Source: Ktedonobacter sp. 13_1_20CM_4_53_11 (GTDB taxonomy: Bacteria; Chloroflexota; Ktedonobacteria; Ktedonobacterales; Ktedonobacteraceae). From it: a DNA stretch of 16,883 bases. The translations under genes were made by a program, and so were the position numbers. Shown here one piece after another: positions 7,408 through 15,475 of the stretch; within the stretch, counting starts at the first letter, position 1, and the number at the start of each line of letters is the position of its first letter. The notes below the pieces were generated by a model. It saw only the letters and a list, made by a program, of their open reading frames with translations, had not been told where the DNA came from and made no database searches. The stretch lies in contig MNIY01000106.1 of the NCBI GenBank assembly GCA_001919995.1, forward strand, positions 1 through 16,883, read 5' to 3'.

Positions 7408-8079
7408 TCACCGCGCACCATGACGCTCATCAGTGGGGACCACAACAGAGTGCTGGAGCGCTGGGGAGCTGTAAGGAACAATCCCGGATGCTTGAATGCA
7501 CCGGCTCTGGACAGCAATCGTTATACGTGGTTCCACCTCCTTCGTCTGCCCTCTTCTGGGTAGACAGAGAGGTGTTTCCCCTCTGAACAGCCTCTTCGGT
7601 GCAACCCAGAGCCATGCTTCTCTGGAGAAAAAGCCCTGCCACCCGGAGGAATGCATCACGCCCATATCCGTCAAGGTTCCCTCTACATCATCATGAGCGG
7701 AGAGGATGAAGTAGGGCTGCATCTGCGGGGCGTACTCCAGGTAGAGGTGGCGAATGCGGGTGATGCCGCGTGCATACATGAACTGCGTATTGCTCGATTC
7801 CAGCACGCGCTCAAAGGTGATCAGCCCCATCACCACGAGGGCGGCCAGGACGACCAGGCCGAACACGAAAAAAGCTGTTCCCAGGTGGGAGACCTGTCCT
7901 ACGAAGGCCAGAGCGATCAAGGCGCTGGAGACGGCCCCCACAAAGAGGCTGGAGCGGCCGCTGATTTCGGTCGTGTTCATCGAGAGTGCCATGCGCAGGT
8001 TGTAGTGTTCCGTCGTCATGATCGTGACCAGTTGCGAGGAAAGCTCCAAGCGGGGATGTTCGGTGTTGTGTTGTTCCAT
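7408..8079 (-). CDS. Membrane protein of unknown function, C-terminal part probably replaced
   Basis: The frame codes for 223 residues. ATG 8079 follows AAAGGAG with good spacing. Residues 1-40 are soluble. Two hydrophobic segments follow (about 47-64, SLFVGAVSSALIALAFV, and about 69-90, around VFGLVVLAALVVMGLI). Then comes a conserved-looking helical stretch ITRIRHLYLEYAPQMQPYF. I do not recognise a named family with certainty. Similar proteins that I associate with Ktedonobacteria continue after the ILSAHDD region with two further membrane segments. Here, from about 7640 down, the sequence turns into an Arg/Pro/Ser-rich tail without hydrophobic segments. I read this as a truncated or frameshifted gene whose tail is not homologous. 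Confidence 0.6.
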   Translation of the reverse strand: MEQHNTEHPRLELSSQLVTIMTTEHYNLRMALSMNTTEISGRSSLFVGAVSSALIALAFVGQVSHLGTAFFVFGLVVLAALVVMGLITFERVLESSNTQFMYARGITRIRHLYLEYAPQMQPYFILSAHDDVEGTLTDMGVMHSSGWQGFFSREAWLWVAPKRLFRGETPLCLPRRGQTKEVEPRITIAVQSRCIQASGIVPYSSPALQHSVVVPTDERHGAR

Positions 8080-8477
8080 GTGTCTCTGCTCCTTTCCAGC
8101 GATGAGCTCAAGCCTTTCATCGAGGAAGTGGGGTCACCCGGCTGCACATGGAGCAGTGCTCCACTGAGCGGTGAGCCGTTCCTCTCCTTCTCTCTCACGT
8201 ACCAGGCCGAGCCAGCGCGTCAGCATCGCTCCTTGCCCACTATTCCACGGTTCTGTGTTCTCTCTCATGTGCCTTGATCCGATGGCTCAGTATCGTACTT
8301 GTGCCCTGGTTCGTATACGAGAAGAGCGTACTTGCCGAGTGAGGCAACCCTTTTTGTGCCTACTTGAACGGAGCTTCTCTCTCAATACATACCACACTGG
8401 TGGTATCACCCGATACCAGAACGACCGCAGCGGGCCTGAGGCTTCCGATTGTGGCCGTCGAGTACGGGGGATGGTTC
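8080..8477. other. Gap without convincing gene
   Basis: This is the upstream region of the minus-strand membrane protein gene and should contain its promoter, but I could not pick a convincing -35/-10 pair. Frames open here on the plus strand have no family-like sequence. Confidence 0.4.
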
Positions 8478-8666
8478 ATGCTGCGCGTCGTGCAGGTTCG
8501 TGCCCTCGTCCACCTGGTCGGTCTGACCGGTCCCCTCTTCGGTATCAGCGTGCTGCTGCTTGCCGCAGGAGTGTACATGGCGCTCACCGGCTGGATTGCG
8601 GTCGGGCTGGTCAGCCTGGTGCTGCTGGCTTCGCTGGGGACAGCCCTTGTTCTGGCTCCTTCGGAG
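8478..8666 (+). pseudogene. Fragment of a small multi-pass membrane protein (DUF2269-like)
   Basis: About 60 residues read as two membrane helices joined by a short loop: LFGISVLLLAAGVYMALTGW followed by IAVGLVSLVLLASLGTALVL. The pattern, with a Tyr-Met-Ala-Leu-Thr turn and a Gly-Trp entry, resembles DUF2269-type proteins from memory. Neither the earlier helices nor a tail of that family is visible. The open frame continues to 9164, but that stretch lacks protein character and runs into the dehydrogenase gene on the other strand. It is best seen as a remnant. Confidence 0.35.
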
Positions 8667-8996
8667 GTCTGTTCAGAAAAGCGGAGGCTTTTGCCATCCT
8701 CTCGATCTCCCCTCTTCCATGGCCTCGACAAAGAGAGGCGTCTGCCCAACAAATGGAAACCGGGCAACCCTGTGCTTTCTGAAGACGCTGGGAGAGAGCT
8801 GGGCAAGCAGGCGAAAGGATGGCGTCTTCTCTTTGTCCGTCGAAGGAAAGAAAACAGGGGAGGACATACCGAAACACACCATAAACTTGACATAACGTTT
8901 AACCGCTGGCAAGTGCATACAATACTGCTGCTTGCTTCTTCATCTTGTTCATCTCCTTCTTTGGGGGAACGGGTGGTAAAGCGCTCCAGGTATCGA
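8667..8996. other. Gap without convincing gene
   Basis: Short frames are open on both strands, but none has a ribosome site or recognisable residues. It is the downstream region of the dehydrogenase gene. Confidence 0.4.
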
Positions 8997-10016
8997 TCAG
9001 GATTGCTGTATGATGAGCTTAATGCCCTCACGCGAACGCAGCGTTTCCAGAGCGTGGCTATATTCTTCGAGAGCGAACTTATGCGTGACCATCTCATCGA
9101 CCTTCACCTTGTGACTCTCCAGATGGGCCAGGGCGCGATCGAAACAATGCGTTTGCGCAAATGATCCAACGATCGTCAGTTGCTTCTGGAAGATCTCGTA
9201 GGGGCTCCAATTCAGGCGAGCGCTCGTGGGATAGACGCCATAGACCACAACATGCCCACCCGGACGCACGTACTGTAAAGCCTCATTGCAAAGCTGCGGC
9301 GAACCGGTTGCCTCAATCACATAATCGAAGCCGCGCCGATGCCCTCTCAAGAGGCGATCACGGTGATACTGCCCATCATGACGGTCAATCGACACCACTT
9401 CATCTGCCGCCAGATGGGAGACGAGGTCGAGCTTGGGACCAGCAGGGGCGGCAACTGTAAGATGTAGGGCTCCATTCAACTTCAGCAACTGGGCCAAGAT
9501 GATGCCTGTGGGTCCGGCTCCAAAGAGCAAGACAGAGCTCCCCGGCTTGAGAGCAATCAGGTCCATACCGTGAATAGCGCAGGCGGTCGGCTCAACTAAA
9601 GCGGCCTCCTGCCAGGTCAGGTTCTGAAACGGAAAGGCCTTTTCGGCCTTCATCGCAAGATATTCGGCCTGTCCGCCAGCGAGATTGACGCCGTGCGAGA
9701 GAAAGTTCTCACAAAATAATGGCTCATCGCGCCGACAGTAGAAGCAGTGGCCGCACAGCTCGGTATTGTCACAGACGACCCGCTCACCTACCTTCACGCT
9801 CTCTACAGCAGAGCCAACATCGGCAACCTCTCCAGCAAATTCGTGACCTGGAATAAGCGGGAATCTGGCGAGGAATTCCCCCTCATGGATGTGTAGATCG
9901 GTCCCACAGATCCCGCAGGAGTGGATACGAATAAGCACTTCATCGGGAGCTATCTCTGGTACTGGCACCTCTTGATAGCTGAATTGCTGTGGGGCAGCGT
10001 AGACAATGGCTTTCAT
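8997..10016 (-). CDS. Zinc-dependent alcohol/polyol dehydrogenase (MDR superfamily)
   Basis: This 339-residue medium-chain dehydrogenase looks complete. Catalytic zinc residues are C37 (SCGICGTDLH) and H58-E59 (PGHEFAG), with E142 (LVEPTACA) as a likely further ligand as in sorbitol-dehydrogenase-like enzymes. The structural zinc lobe has all four cysteines, C88, C91, C94 and C102. The Rossmann motif GAGPTG is at 166-171. The strand after it ends in LTVAAPAG with no acidic residue, so NADP(H) may be preferred. The frame allows a start at 10034, but AGAGGAG seven bases before ATG 10016 and the typical first residues MKAIVY decide for 10016. No operon partner lies next to it. The substrate is probably a polyol, sugar or threonine-like compound. 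Confidence 0.93.
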   Translation of the reverse strand: MKAIVYAAPQQFSYQEVPVPEIAPDEVLIRIHSCGICGTDLHIHEGEFLARFPLIPGHEFAGEVADVGSAVESVKVGERVVCDNTELCGHCFYCRRDEPLFCENFLSHGVNLAGGQAEYLAMKAEKAFPFQNLTWQEAALVEPTACAIHGMDLIALKPGSSVLLFGAGPTGIILAQLLKLNGALHLTVAAPAGPKLDLVSHLAADEVVSIDRHDGQYHRDRLLRGHRRGFDYVIEATGSPQLCNEALQYVRPGGHVVVYGVYPTSARLNWSPYEIFQKQLTIVGSFAQTHCFDRALAHLESHKVKVDEMVTHKFALEEYSHALETLRSREGIKLIIQQS

Positions 10017-10023
10017 AATTGCT

Positions 10024-10030
10024 CTCCTCT
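10024..10030 (-). promoter_or_regulatory. Ribosome binding site deciding the dehydrogenase start
   Basis: AGAGGAG on the minus strand, seven bases before ATG 10016, overlaps the codons that a start at 10034 would use. Confidence 0.7.
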
Positions 10031-10152
10031 TCACTCACATGTTATCAGAAGTTCACGCTCTCCATTGTACCTTCCCAGAAAATTTTGCGTCGGGGCAAGA
10101 GAAGGAGGGCTAGGATGCGTGCAAAAATCTATCATAAACCTATAGAGTCGCT

Positions 10153-10665
10153 TCACAGGCCTACTGAGACGATAACAGCAGAAGCAAAAGCTGGCGGGAG
10201 AAGTAGACAGTACAGGCCGCTGCTGGTGCTCAGAGCGACGGTGACCGCATTCAACCCTGAGACTCGTCCGCGCTCGTGGAGAGGAAAGGCGTCGCTCAGA
10301 ATGGCAGGGCCAAGTGCGAGCAGGAAGGCTCCTCCCACTCCTTGCAGCCTGCGCGCCACGATCAAGAAGGAGAGGGAAGGTGCGGCACCGCACAAGATGG
10401 ACCCAAGCGTGAAGAGGGCGAGACCAGCGGCCCAGAAGCGCCTGCGCCCAAAACGATCGGAGAGCCAGCCGACGGTGAGCAGCAGGCTGGCGACGACCAT
10501 CAGGTAGGCAATCACTACCCACTCAAAAGGCCCGCTCAAGGTGGTGCCAAAGGCTCGCGCAATAGCGGGGTGGTTGACATTCACACTAGAGGTATCCAGC
10601 TTGGCCATGAAGATGCCGACAGCAACAATGGCAAAGACCTCCCATTTGTTCGGCTGGGCCCCCAA
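10153..10665 (-). pseudogene. N-terminal part of a DHA2 (EmrB/QacA-like) MFS transporter
   Basis: The frame gives about 150 residues typical of the first five membrane segments of a 14-helix drug/proton antiporter. They are TM1 with LDTSSVNVNHPAIA, TM2 FEWVVIAYLMVVASLLLTVG, the loop motif A GWLSDRFGRRR, TM3-TM4 with FTLGSILCGAAPSLSFLIVARRLQG, and the segment GPAILSDAFPLHERGRVSGLN. Homology stops after TVALSTSSG near 10215, where the Gly-Pro motif and the remaining nine helices should follow. A short unrelated tail runs to the stop. The first codon of the open frame is TTG without a good ribosome site, so the true start may also be lost. It cannot be a working transporter. Confidence 0.8.
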
Positions 10666-10804
10666 CGAACCGCTCAGGAAGCCCGATCTGCTCTTTTTGC
10701 TCCAACATCATCCTGATATTCCTCTCCAATTCTTGCACCTCTCGCTGCGGAGATGTATACAAAGAATGATGCCAACGGAAGCAGAGGCGAGAGAGATGGT
10801 TCTG

Positions 10805-10849
10805 GAATCTGTGCTGAATGTCCTGATGTGGTCGTGCTTGATCGAAATA
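10805..10849 (-). pseudogene. Scrap of an integrase-type (rve) transposase
   Basis: About 15 residues, YFDQARPHQDIQHRF, match the C-terminal signature of rve-type transposases (as I know it, NxARPHQGIxxRxP). No catalytic residues are present. The scrap lies only a few bases beyond the stop of the GH99-like remnant, so it may mark an old insertion junction. Confidence 0.35.
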
Positions 10850-10859
10850 CAGCGATGGC

Positions 10860-11381
10860 CTACCCATGCCACAGTTTTGCATACCGCGCCGTCAGATCGA
10901 GATACAGGTTGCCGTAGTGTCTACTCGGCTCGATCATTGCTCCCTCAAACCACTCATTGAAGGTCGTGATGGTGATCCAATCGGGGTTACTTGCAATAGC
11001 CACCATCCAGCTCGTACGGTATGTAGCTCCACTCTTGCGCGGCACAATCTATGCCCCCGTACGTCCTGGCACTCGTGTATCATCGTAGCCTGGCAACACT
11101 CCAGCTGCCCAGATTTTCTGTGCGTGGTGCGCGCTATTAGAGGCATCGATTTTGCTGCGCAATCCCTGGTCTACTGCTGCCATGTCACCATTCAAGATGC
11201 CCCAGTAGCCTGCGCTGAAGAGATGAATACCGTCAAACACGCTTAATACGCTGCTGTCGGTTCCTTCCGCTGACCAGATCACCTGGTTCTGCAGGTCGAC
11301 CTGGCTGCGAAAAAATGCCCAGGTCGAAGGCGCACGACCGTTGCTGTATGGCTTACCATCATCGTGGCTCTCCCTAGCTTT
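10860..11381 (-). pseudogene. GH99-like glycoside hydrolase, C-terminal part, broken by TAG
   Basis: One continuous frame of 174 codons gives the C-terminal part of an (alpha/beta)8 glycosidase of the GH99/GH71-like group. Signs are the start PYSNGRAPSTWAFFRSQVDL, the strand VFDGIHLFSAGYW, the GVLPGYDDTR block and the end segment WITITTFNEWFEGAMIEPS with HYGNLYLDLTARYA. Such enzymes act on alpha-mannosides or related glycans. The frame is interrupted by TAG at 11049-11051; homology continues in the same frame on both sides, so this is a nonsense change and not a frameshift. Upstream, a TGA at 11382-11384 closes the frame. A stretch with MKFALLMHF in another frame up to about 11450 may be further N-terminal sequence after a deletion. 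The first two thirds of the enzyme are absent. Confidence 0.7.
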
Positions 11382-11470
11382 TCATATTCCCCGGAAACTC
11401 GCTTGATATACATGAAATGCATCAAGAGAGCGAATTTCATGCGCGGTGGTGTATCGAAGATGCATGACAC

Positions 11471-11553
11471 ATTGGTGGCGAATTGTCAAACTGAGCGTGA
11501 TTCTGAGCTTCCTACCTCAGAGTTCAAGCTCGCTTTTTGAATTCGCCACCAAT
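11471..11553. repeat. MITE-like hairpin with 14-bp perfect terminal inverted repeat
   Basis: The left arm starts ATTGGTGGCGAATT (11471-11484), and its exact reverse complement ends the element at 11540-11553. The arms continue as an imperfect stem (roughly two thirds matching) to CTGAG (11503-11507) and CTCAG (11516-11520) around an 8-base loop. Total length is 83 nt. No coding capacity and no obvious target duplication are visible. Confidence 0.7.
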
Positions 11554-11756
11554 ACCGCTTTTGATGAAGCTGGCTTGCTATCAAAGCAAGTTCCACCTAA
11601 AGGAAGCCCTTTGTCGGTCACCTGTCGGCATTTCTAGTTGGGCTCCCTTGTGAGGCGGAACAATGCAAACAGCCATCAGCAAAAGTTGGGAAGAGCCTTG
11701 ATGACGGAAAACAGTACAGATGTGCCATGTAGCCATTACCGTGCAAGAGACACCTA

Positions 11757-11786
11757 GCCGTGCCAGAGGCCTCTGGCACGGCTTTT
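11757..11786 (+). terminator. Perfect 26-bp palindrome followed by TTTT
   Basis: GCCGTGCCAGAGG (11757-11769) is directly followed by its reverse complement (11770-11782) and then TTTTG. As RNA this is a very stable hairpin with a short T-run, so it fits an intrinsic terminator for plus-strand transcription. On the minus strand the stem is preceded by AAAA and lacks a T-run, so it suits the adjacent minus-strand solute-binding gene poorly. Confidence 0.6.
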
Positions 11787-11811
11787 GTAACTGGTCATCC
11801 GTCATATCTAC

Positions 11812-13518
11812 CTAACACGCATTCCCCGATGACCCGCTGACAAAATTTGTAGGCCCCGAAGCCGAAGGAGATTGTGCGGCCTGCAATGCCTGCCCATCTT
11901 TCTTCGTGCGTGACCAATGCTCGTCGTCAACCTCAGCCTCAGCCAACTCGAAGGTGGTGCGATAGGGACCAAAGCTGACATGCTTGTTGACGGCATAAAG
12001 CGCTTTGGGAGCACACAAGAAGAGGGCTAGTGCCTCTTCAAAAACGTAGCGATCGATCTGCTCAGCGGTCTGAACGAGCTGCGACCCGTCGAGCTGAGTT
12101 GCCATCTCTGTGTAGAGCTTGTCGAATACTGGGAGCTCAGGTCCGGCACGGAAAGCGCCGTCAGAGCCGAAGAACTCGCGATGCACAGCTGCGGGCGGTG
12201 CCTCTGAGCTGAGATCAAACCAGCCAGTGATGAGCAGATCCCAAGGAAGCGAGAGCTTCTTCTCTGCCAGTGCGCGTGCGCCAGCCAGCATCTTCTCCGG
12301 GGGAACAAGCATGATATCGACGTCCATACCCAGTGCTGCTTTGATATCGTCGGCCACCAATTGGGCAATGCCTGCAAAGGGAGCTGGTGCGGCGAGGCGT
12401 AGATTCCGTCCAGAGGGCCAGCCAACCTCATCCAGCAATTGCTTTGCCTGCCCAGGATCATGAGGATATGGCTTGGCATCTGCCGGAAAACCTCCACACC
12501 AGGACGGTGTGAGCGCACAGATGGGGTTAGCATACCCTCCCAATCCCTGCTCGATCACCTTCTGACAGTCAACGGCGAGATTGAGTGCCTGACGAACACG
12601 CTTGTCGGAGAGCGGGACATCCGCTTGAGAGCGGTTGAGAATCCCCACAAGCACCCGGTTGGCATCGCATTCTACCAACTTTGCATACTGTGAATTGAGG
12701 ACGCGTGCAGCGTCGGCGGGAGAGACTTCAGTGACGATATCCATTTCACCTTCCGTCGAGATGCAGAGCTCTAACGCCTGGGCTGGAGTGAGATCGTTGC
12801 GGAAGACGACTCGTTGCAAACGTGGGCCGCGCTCGTGATTCCAGTGGCTCTGATTGGCTTCCAGGACAAGACGGGCAGAGCGATCTTCACTCTCAATCAG
12901 CCCTGCACTGGTGAACGGGTCGGTTTTCATGATAGCGATACGCGTGTTGATAGACGAGTATCCCTCGGTAAGGGTGAATGGTCCAGTGCCCCACGGGCCT
13001 GCTGCATCGATCACTCACCAATGTCCTTCGCCGCTGCCCAACTTGGTATAGCCGAACCCTTGTCGCTGCCAGAAAGCTGAGCTAGCAATATGGAAGCCAC
13101 GCATCTTGCCAAGAGCTAAGCCGTCTGGTCCTGGGAAGTGGAAACGCACCGTCTGGTCATCCACCACCTCACAGACCGACTCCTTGGGGAAATTGAGCCA
13201 GGTGCCTGGTGGATGGGGAGCTACCCAGCGCTGCATCTCATCAAAATTCTCTTTGATGTTGTGGGCAGTGAACGGCTGACCGTCCTGGAAACGTACCCCG
13301 GTACGCACCTTCATTTCGAGTGTCCGATCATCAAGCCAGCGTGCATCGGTTGCCAGCGCATGAACCACGCGCCCATCCTCATCCACGCGGATCGGCTCCT
13401 CCATGGTATTCCAGGTAATAAATAACCAGTTCAACGGTGACGGATCATACACATACACCGTGCCGACTGGCGCACGCCACTGCCGTTTCGTCGCAGTAAT
13501 CTGCGGAGTTGTCGCCAT
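11812..13518 (-). pseudogene. Family 5 extracellular solute-binding protein with in-frame TGA
   Basis: The full frame of 568 codons encodes a peptide/nickel-type ABC transporter binding protein (SBP_bac_5). The N-terminal lobe shows ITWNTMEEPIRVDEDGRVV, then ALATDARWLDDRTLEMKVR and GVRFQDGQPFTAHNIKENF. Later parts include GTGPFTLTEGYSS, the VRQALNLAVD block and PYPHDPGQAKQLLDEVGW. TGA at 13015-13017 (codon 168) interrupts it. The frame resumes directly as IDAAGPWGTGPF, so a single base change explains it. ATG 13518 has AAAGGA seven bases upstream. No signal peptide or lipobox is visible: the protein starts MATTPQITATKRQWRAPVG. Either the exported N-terminus was lost or this is an unusual cytoplasmic form. 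No permease or ATPase genes are adjacent. Unless TGA is read through, the product is a 167-residue fragment. Confidence 0.85.
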
Positions 13519-13708
13519 GTGAGAGTCCTTTCATAGTCTATCAATTGACGTTCGTGGTACAAACGAGAACTACAGATACCGCTTGACGTGAACATTGCTA
13601 CAGCTTTGTCACTATTCAACGAGACCGTATTTACGGATCTAGTAGAGGAGGAGAGAATATCAACTGATACCTTACGCATTATAGTACGTGGAAGAGTTTC
13701 AAGCAAAC

Positions 13709-13828
13709 CTACTTTGCCGCCCGTGTCAGCGCATCTGCAACCGTTTGCACACTCTCAAAGCGCTGTAATGGATCTTTGGTGAGCGCCTTCATCACAACTT
13801 CTTCGATCTTTGGAGCAATTGGCGAAAC
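13709..13828 (-). pseudogene. C-terminal end of a Ser/Thr protein kinase domain
   Basis: Thirty-nine codons read VSPIAPKIEEVVMKALTKDP, then LQRFESVQTVADALTRA, then a stop. This is the alphaH-alphaI end of bacterial Hanks-type kinases (typical form IAPxIExVVxKALxKDPxxRF). The frame breaks upstream near 13829. A neighbouring frame ends in TFPNM, which would fit just before VSP, so a frameshift is likely. The catalytic loop and ATP-binding parts were not found. Confidence 0.55.
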
Positions 13829-13898
13829 ATGTTAGGGAAAGTTACCCGAATCAATGCGTGGGCCCTAGTACTGATCCCCCTGGAAAAACTCTTCTTTG

Positions 13899-14289
13899 TC
13901 AGAGATGATATGCCGGGATATAAACGTCCACCATACCAGACTGAGCCACGCATACTTCCCCAACGGCGAGCGAGGCCAGATAACCAGCAATGGAAAATCC
14001 CGCCATCCGAATGGCCGCTAGTTCTTGCTCGAATTGACCAAGGAGAATCGCTTCGCAAGGTAGCCAGCCATTAAACCGCCTCATAGAAGACGGTTAGGCG
14101 TGTAATTCGTGCGGTTTGTCGCCGCTCAGAGTCATGCTTTAGAACGGATAACCCAAGTAGCCAGCACAGGTGCATCACCTCCAGGCTGACATCTCGCCCG
14201 ATGATGCGCAGATGCGGGTGGTCAGTCCAATTGGGCAAAACAAGCCCGCAGGCTTGAAAATGGGCAAAAATCTGGGTATGATTGAGGCA
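13899..14289 (-). pseudogene. Unidentified decayed coding trace
   Basis: Two overlapping minus-strand frames have protein-like composition. From 14289 down to the TAA at 14071-14073 one reads HFQACGLVLPNWTDHPHLRI, then GRDVSLEVMHLCWLLGLSVL and RRQTARITRLTVFYEAV. A second frame then reads LLGQFEQELAAIRMAGFSIA, GYLASLAVGEVC and QSGMVDVYIPAYHL down to 13899. The switch near 14074-14084 looks like a frameshift inside one former gene. A TGA at 14290-14292 closes the upstream side. I do not recognise the family. Confidence 0.35.
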
Positions 14290-14427
14290 TCAGCCTCTTG
14301 TGTCGAGGGAACACCGTACCCAAGCGCAAGTGAGCACGAGATGCTGTGGCTGGAACAGCAAGCCGGAATATCGACGATGTTCATGGCACGCAATCCTACG
14401 AGAAGAGGGCCGCTTGGCCTTCCATAG

Positions 14428-14435
14428 AAAGGAAG
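14428..14435 (+). promoter_or_regulatory. Ribosome binding site selecting a TTG start
   Basis: AAAGGAAG is followed five bases later by TTG 14441, the codon just before the FAD-binding beta-strand. The frame is open further upstream to 14282, but that stretch is not protein-like. Confidence 0.65.
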
Positions 14436-14440
14436 TCACC

Positions 14441-15475
14441 TTGCAGACGGCTGACGTGATTGTGATTGGGGCCGGAGTCAATGGAACGAGCACGGCATTC
14501 CATTTAGCGAAAGCAGGGGTCAAACGCGTTTTGGTGATGGATCGCAGATTCCTGGGAGCCGGAGCGACAGGCAAAAGCGGAGCGCTGGTTCGTACCAGCT
14601 ATGCCAATGAACCGGAAACGCGGCTCGCGCAGATCAGTTTGACGTATTTCAAGCACTGGCAGGAACTGGTGGGCGGCGATTGTGGCTACCAGCCTCTGGG
14701 TCTGCTGATGTTCACCGATCCTGTCTATCACAGCGAGCTGGAGGCCAATGTTGCGCTCCATCGCCAGCTTGGGGTCAAGACCCAGATCATCACTCCCCAA
14801 GAGGCCAAAGCTATCCTGGTCGAAGGCGAACGGATCAAGGGAGTCGAGACCAGCAAAGGGATCGTGAGCGCTGCGACGGTGATCATCATTGCAGGAGCCT
14901 GGGCCAACCATCTGCTGACTCCCCTTGGCATCGATCTGGGGCTCGTTCCCAAACGAGCCAGAGTCGTCGTGTTGCGCTGGGCCTATCACAGGGGATCAGA
15001 GCATCTCACCTATCTTGATCGGGTGAATCACCTGTGGGCACGACCCATTGATGGCAACTGTACCCTGATGGGATTGGACTCCGATCCCTTGCTTGCAGGA
15101 GATCCCGACGCTTATGAGGAAGGAGTGGAACAAGGCTACATTGATCACTGTCGTCTTGCTCTCTGCAAACGGTTCCCGGTGATGCATCAAAGCGCTTTGC
15201 GAGGAAGTGTGGCTTGTATGTTGATGTTTAGCCCGGATCTGCACCCGCTGATCGGCCATCTTCCCCCGTATGTGGGCCTCTACGGGATGCTCGGCGATAG
15301 TGGGACCTCGTTTAAGACAGCTCCGGCTATCGGGCGCTGTCTGGCGGAACTGGTAACGCAAGGGCAAGCCACAACAGTAGATCTAACGCCATTTCGCCCC
15401 ACACGCTTAGCAGAGGGAAAGCCCTGGCGCGATGCCTTTAGCTATGGGCAACCAGAGGCGGCTCTCTCGCGCTAA
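14441..15475 (+). CDS. FAD-dependent oxidoreductase (DAO family), internally deleted
   Basis: The product has 344 residues, starting at TTG. The N-terminal dinucleotide fold is clear: ADVIVIGAGVNGTSTAFHLA with G10-x-G12-x-x-G15, then RVLVMDRRFLGAGATGKSGA. The C-terminal part VACMLMFSPDLHPLIGHLPP and the flavin-contacting GDSGTSFKTAPAIGR are typical of glycine/sarcosine-oxidase-like enzymes. Family members are about 65-70 residues longer. Here PQEAKAIL (from about residue 119) joins directly to VEGERIKGVETSKGIVSA, so the segment with the middle beta-strands of the FAD and substrate domains is missing, in frame. The junction is near 14805-14825. The protein is probably inactive or altered, although the frame is intact. 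No partner gene lies beside it. Confidence 0.8.
   Translation: MQTADVIVIGAGVNGTSTAFHLAKAGVKRVLVMDRRFLGAGATGKSGALVRTSYANEPETRLAQISLTYFKHWQELVGGDCGYQPLGLLMFTDPVYHSELEANVALHRQLGVKTQIITPQEAKAILVEGERIKGVETSKGIVSAATVIIIAGAWANHLLTPLGIDLGLVPKRARVVVLRWAYHRGSEHLTYLDRVNHLWARPIDGNCTLMGLDSDPLLAGDPDAYEEGVEQGYIDHCRLALCKRFPVMHQSALRGSVACMLMFSPDLHPLIGHLPPYVGLYGMLGDSGTSFKTAPAIGRCLAELVTQGQATTVDLTPFRPTRLAEGKPWRDAFSYGQPEAALSR

Larger units (their letters stand above)
11382..11811. other. Non-coding stretch with two strong palindromes
   Basis: No gene is seen except the possible GH99-like trace up to about 11450. The stretch holds an 83-nt hairpin element and a perfect 26-bp palindrome, each listed separately. Confidence 0.6.

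Noticed and set aside
8364..9164. A 266-codon open frame on the plus strand taken as one gene
   Set aside because: Only about 60 residues in the middle look like protein. The end overlaps the dehydrogenase gene on the other strand.
10019..10507. A 162-codon open frame on the plus strand
   Set aside because: It is antisense to the MFS transporter fragment, and its Arg/Ala/Pro/Lys-rich sequence is a shadow of membrane-protein codons.
13015..13017. TGA decoded as Trp (alternative genetic code)
   Set aside because: Other genes here use TGA as a normal stop (dehydrogenase, metallo-hydrolase, ISKra4 end), and a separate TAG interruption occurs nearby. Decay or sequence error is simpler.
14170..14427. 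An 85-codon GTG-started open frame on the plus strand before the FAD oxidoreductase
   Set aside because: It has no ribosome site, and the opposite strand has the more protein-like reading in 14074-14289. The stop lies directly at the oxidoreductase ribosome site, but nothing else supports a gene.
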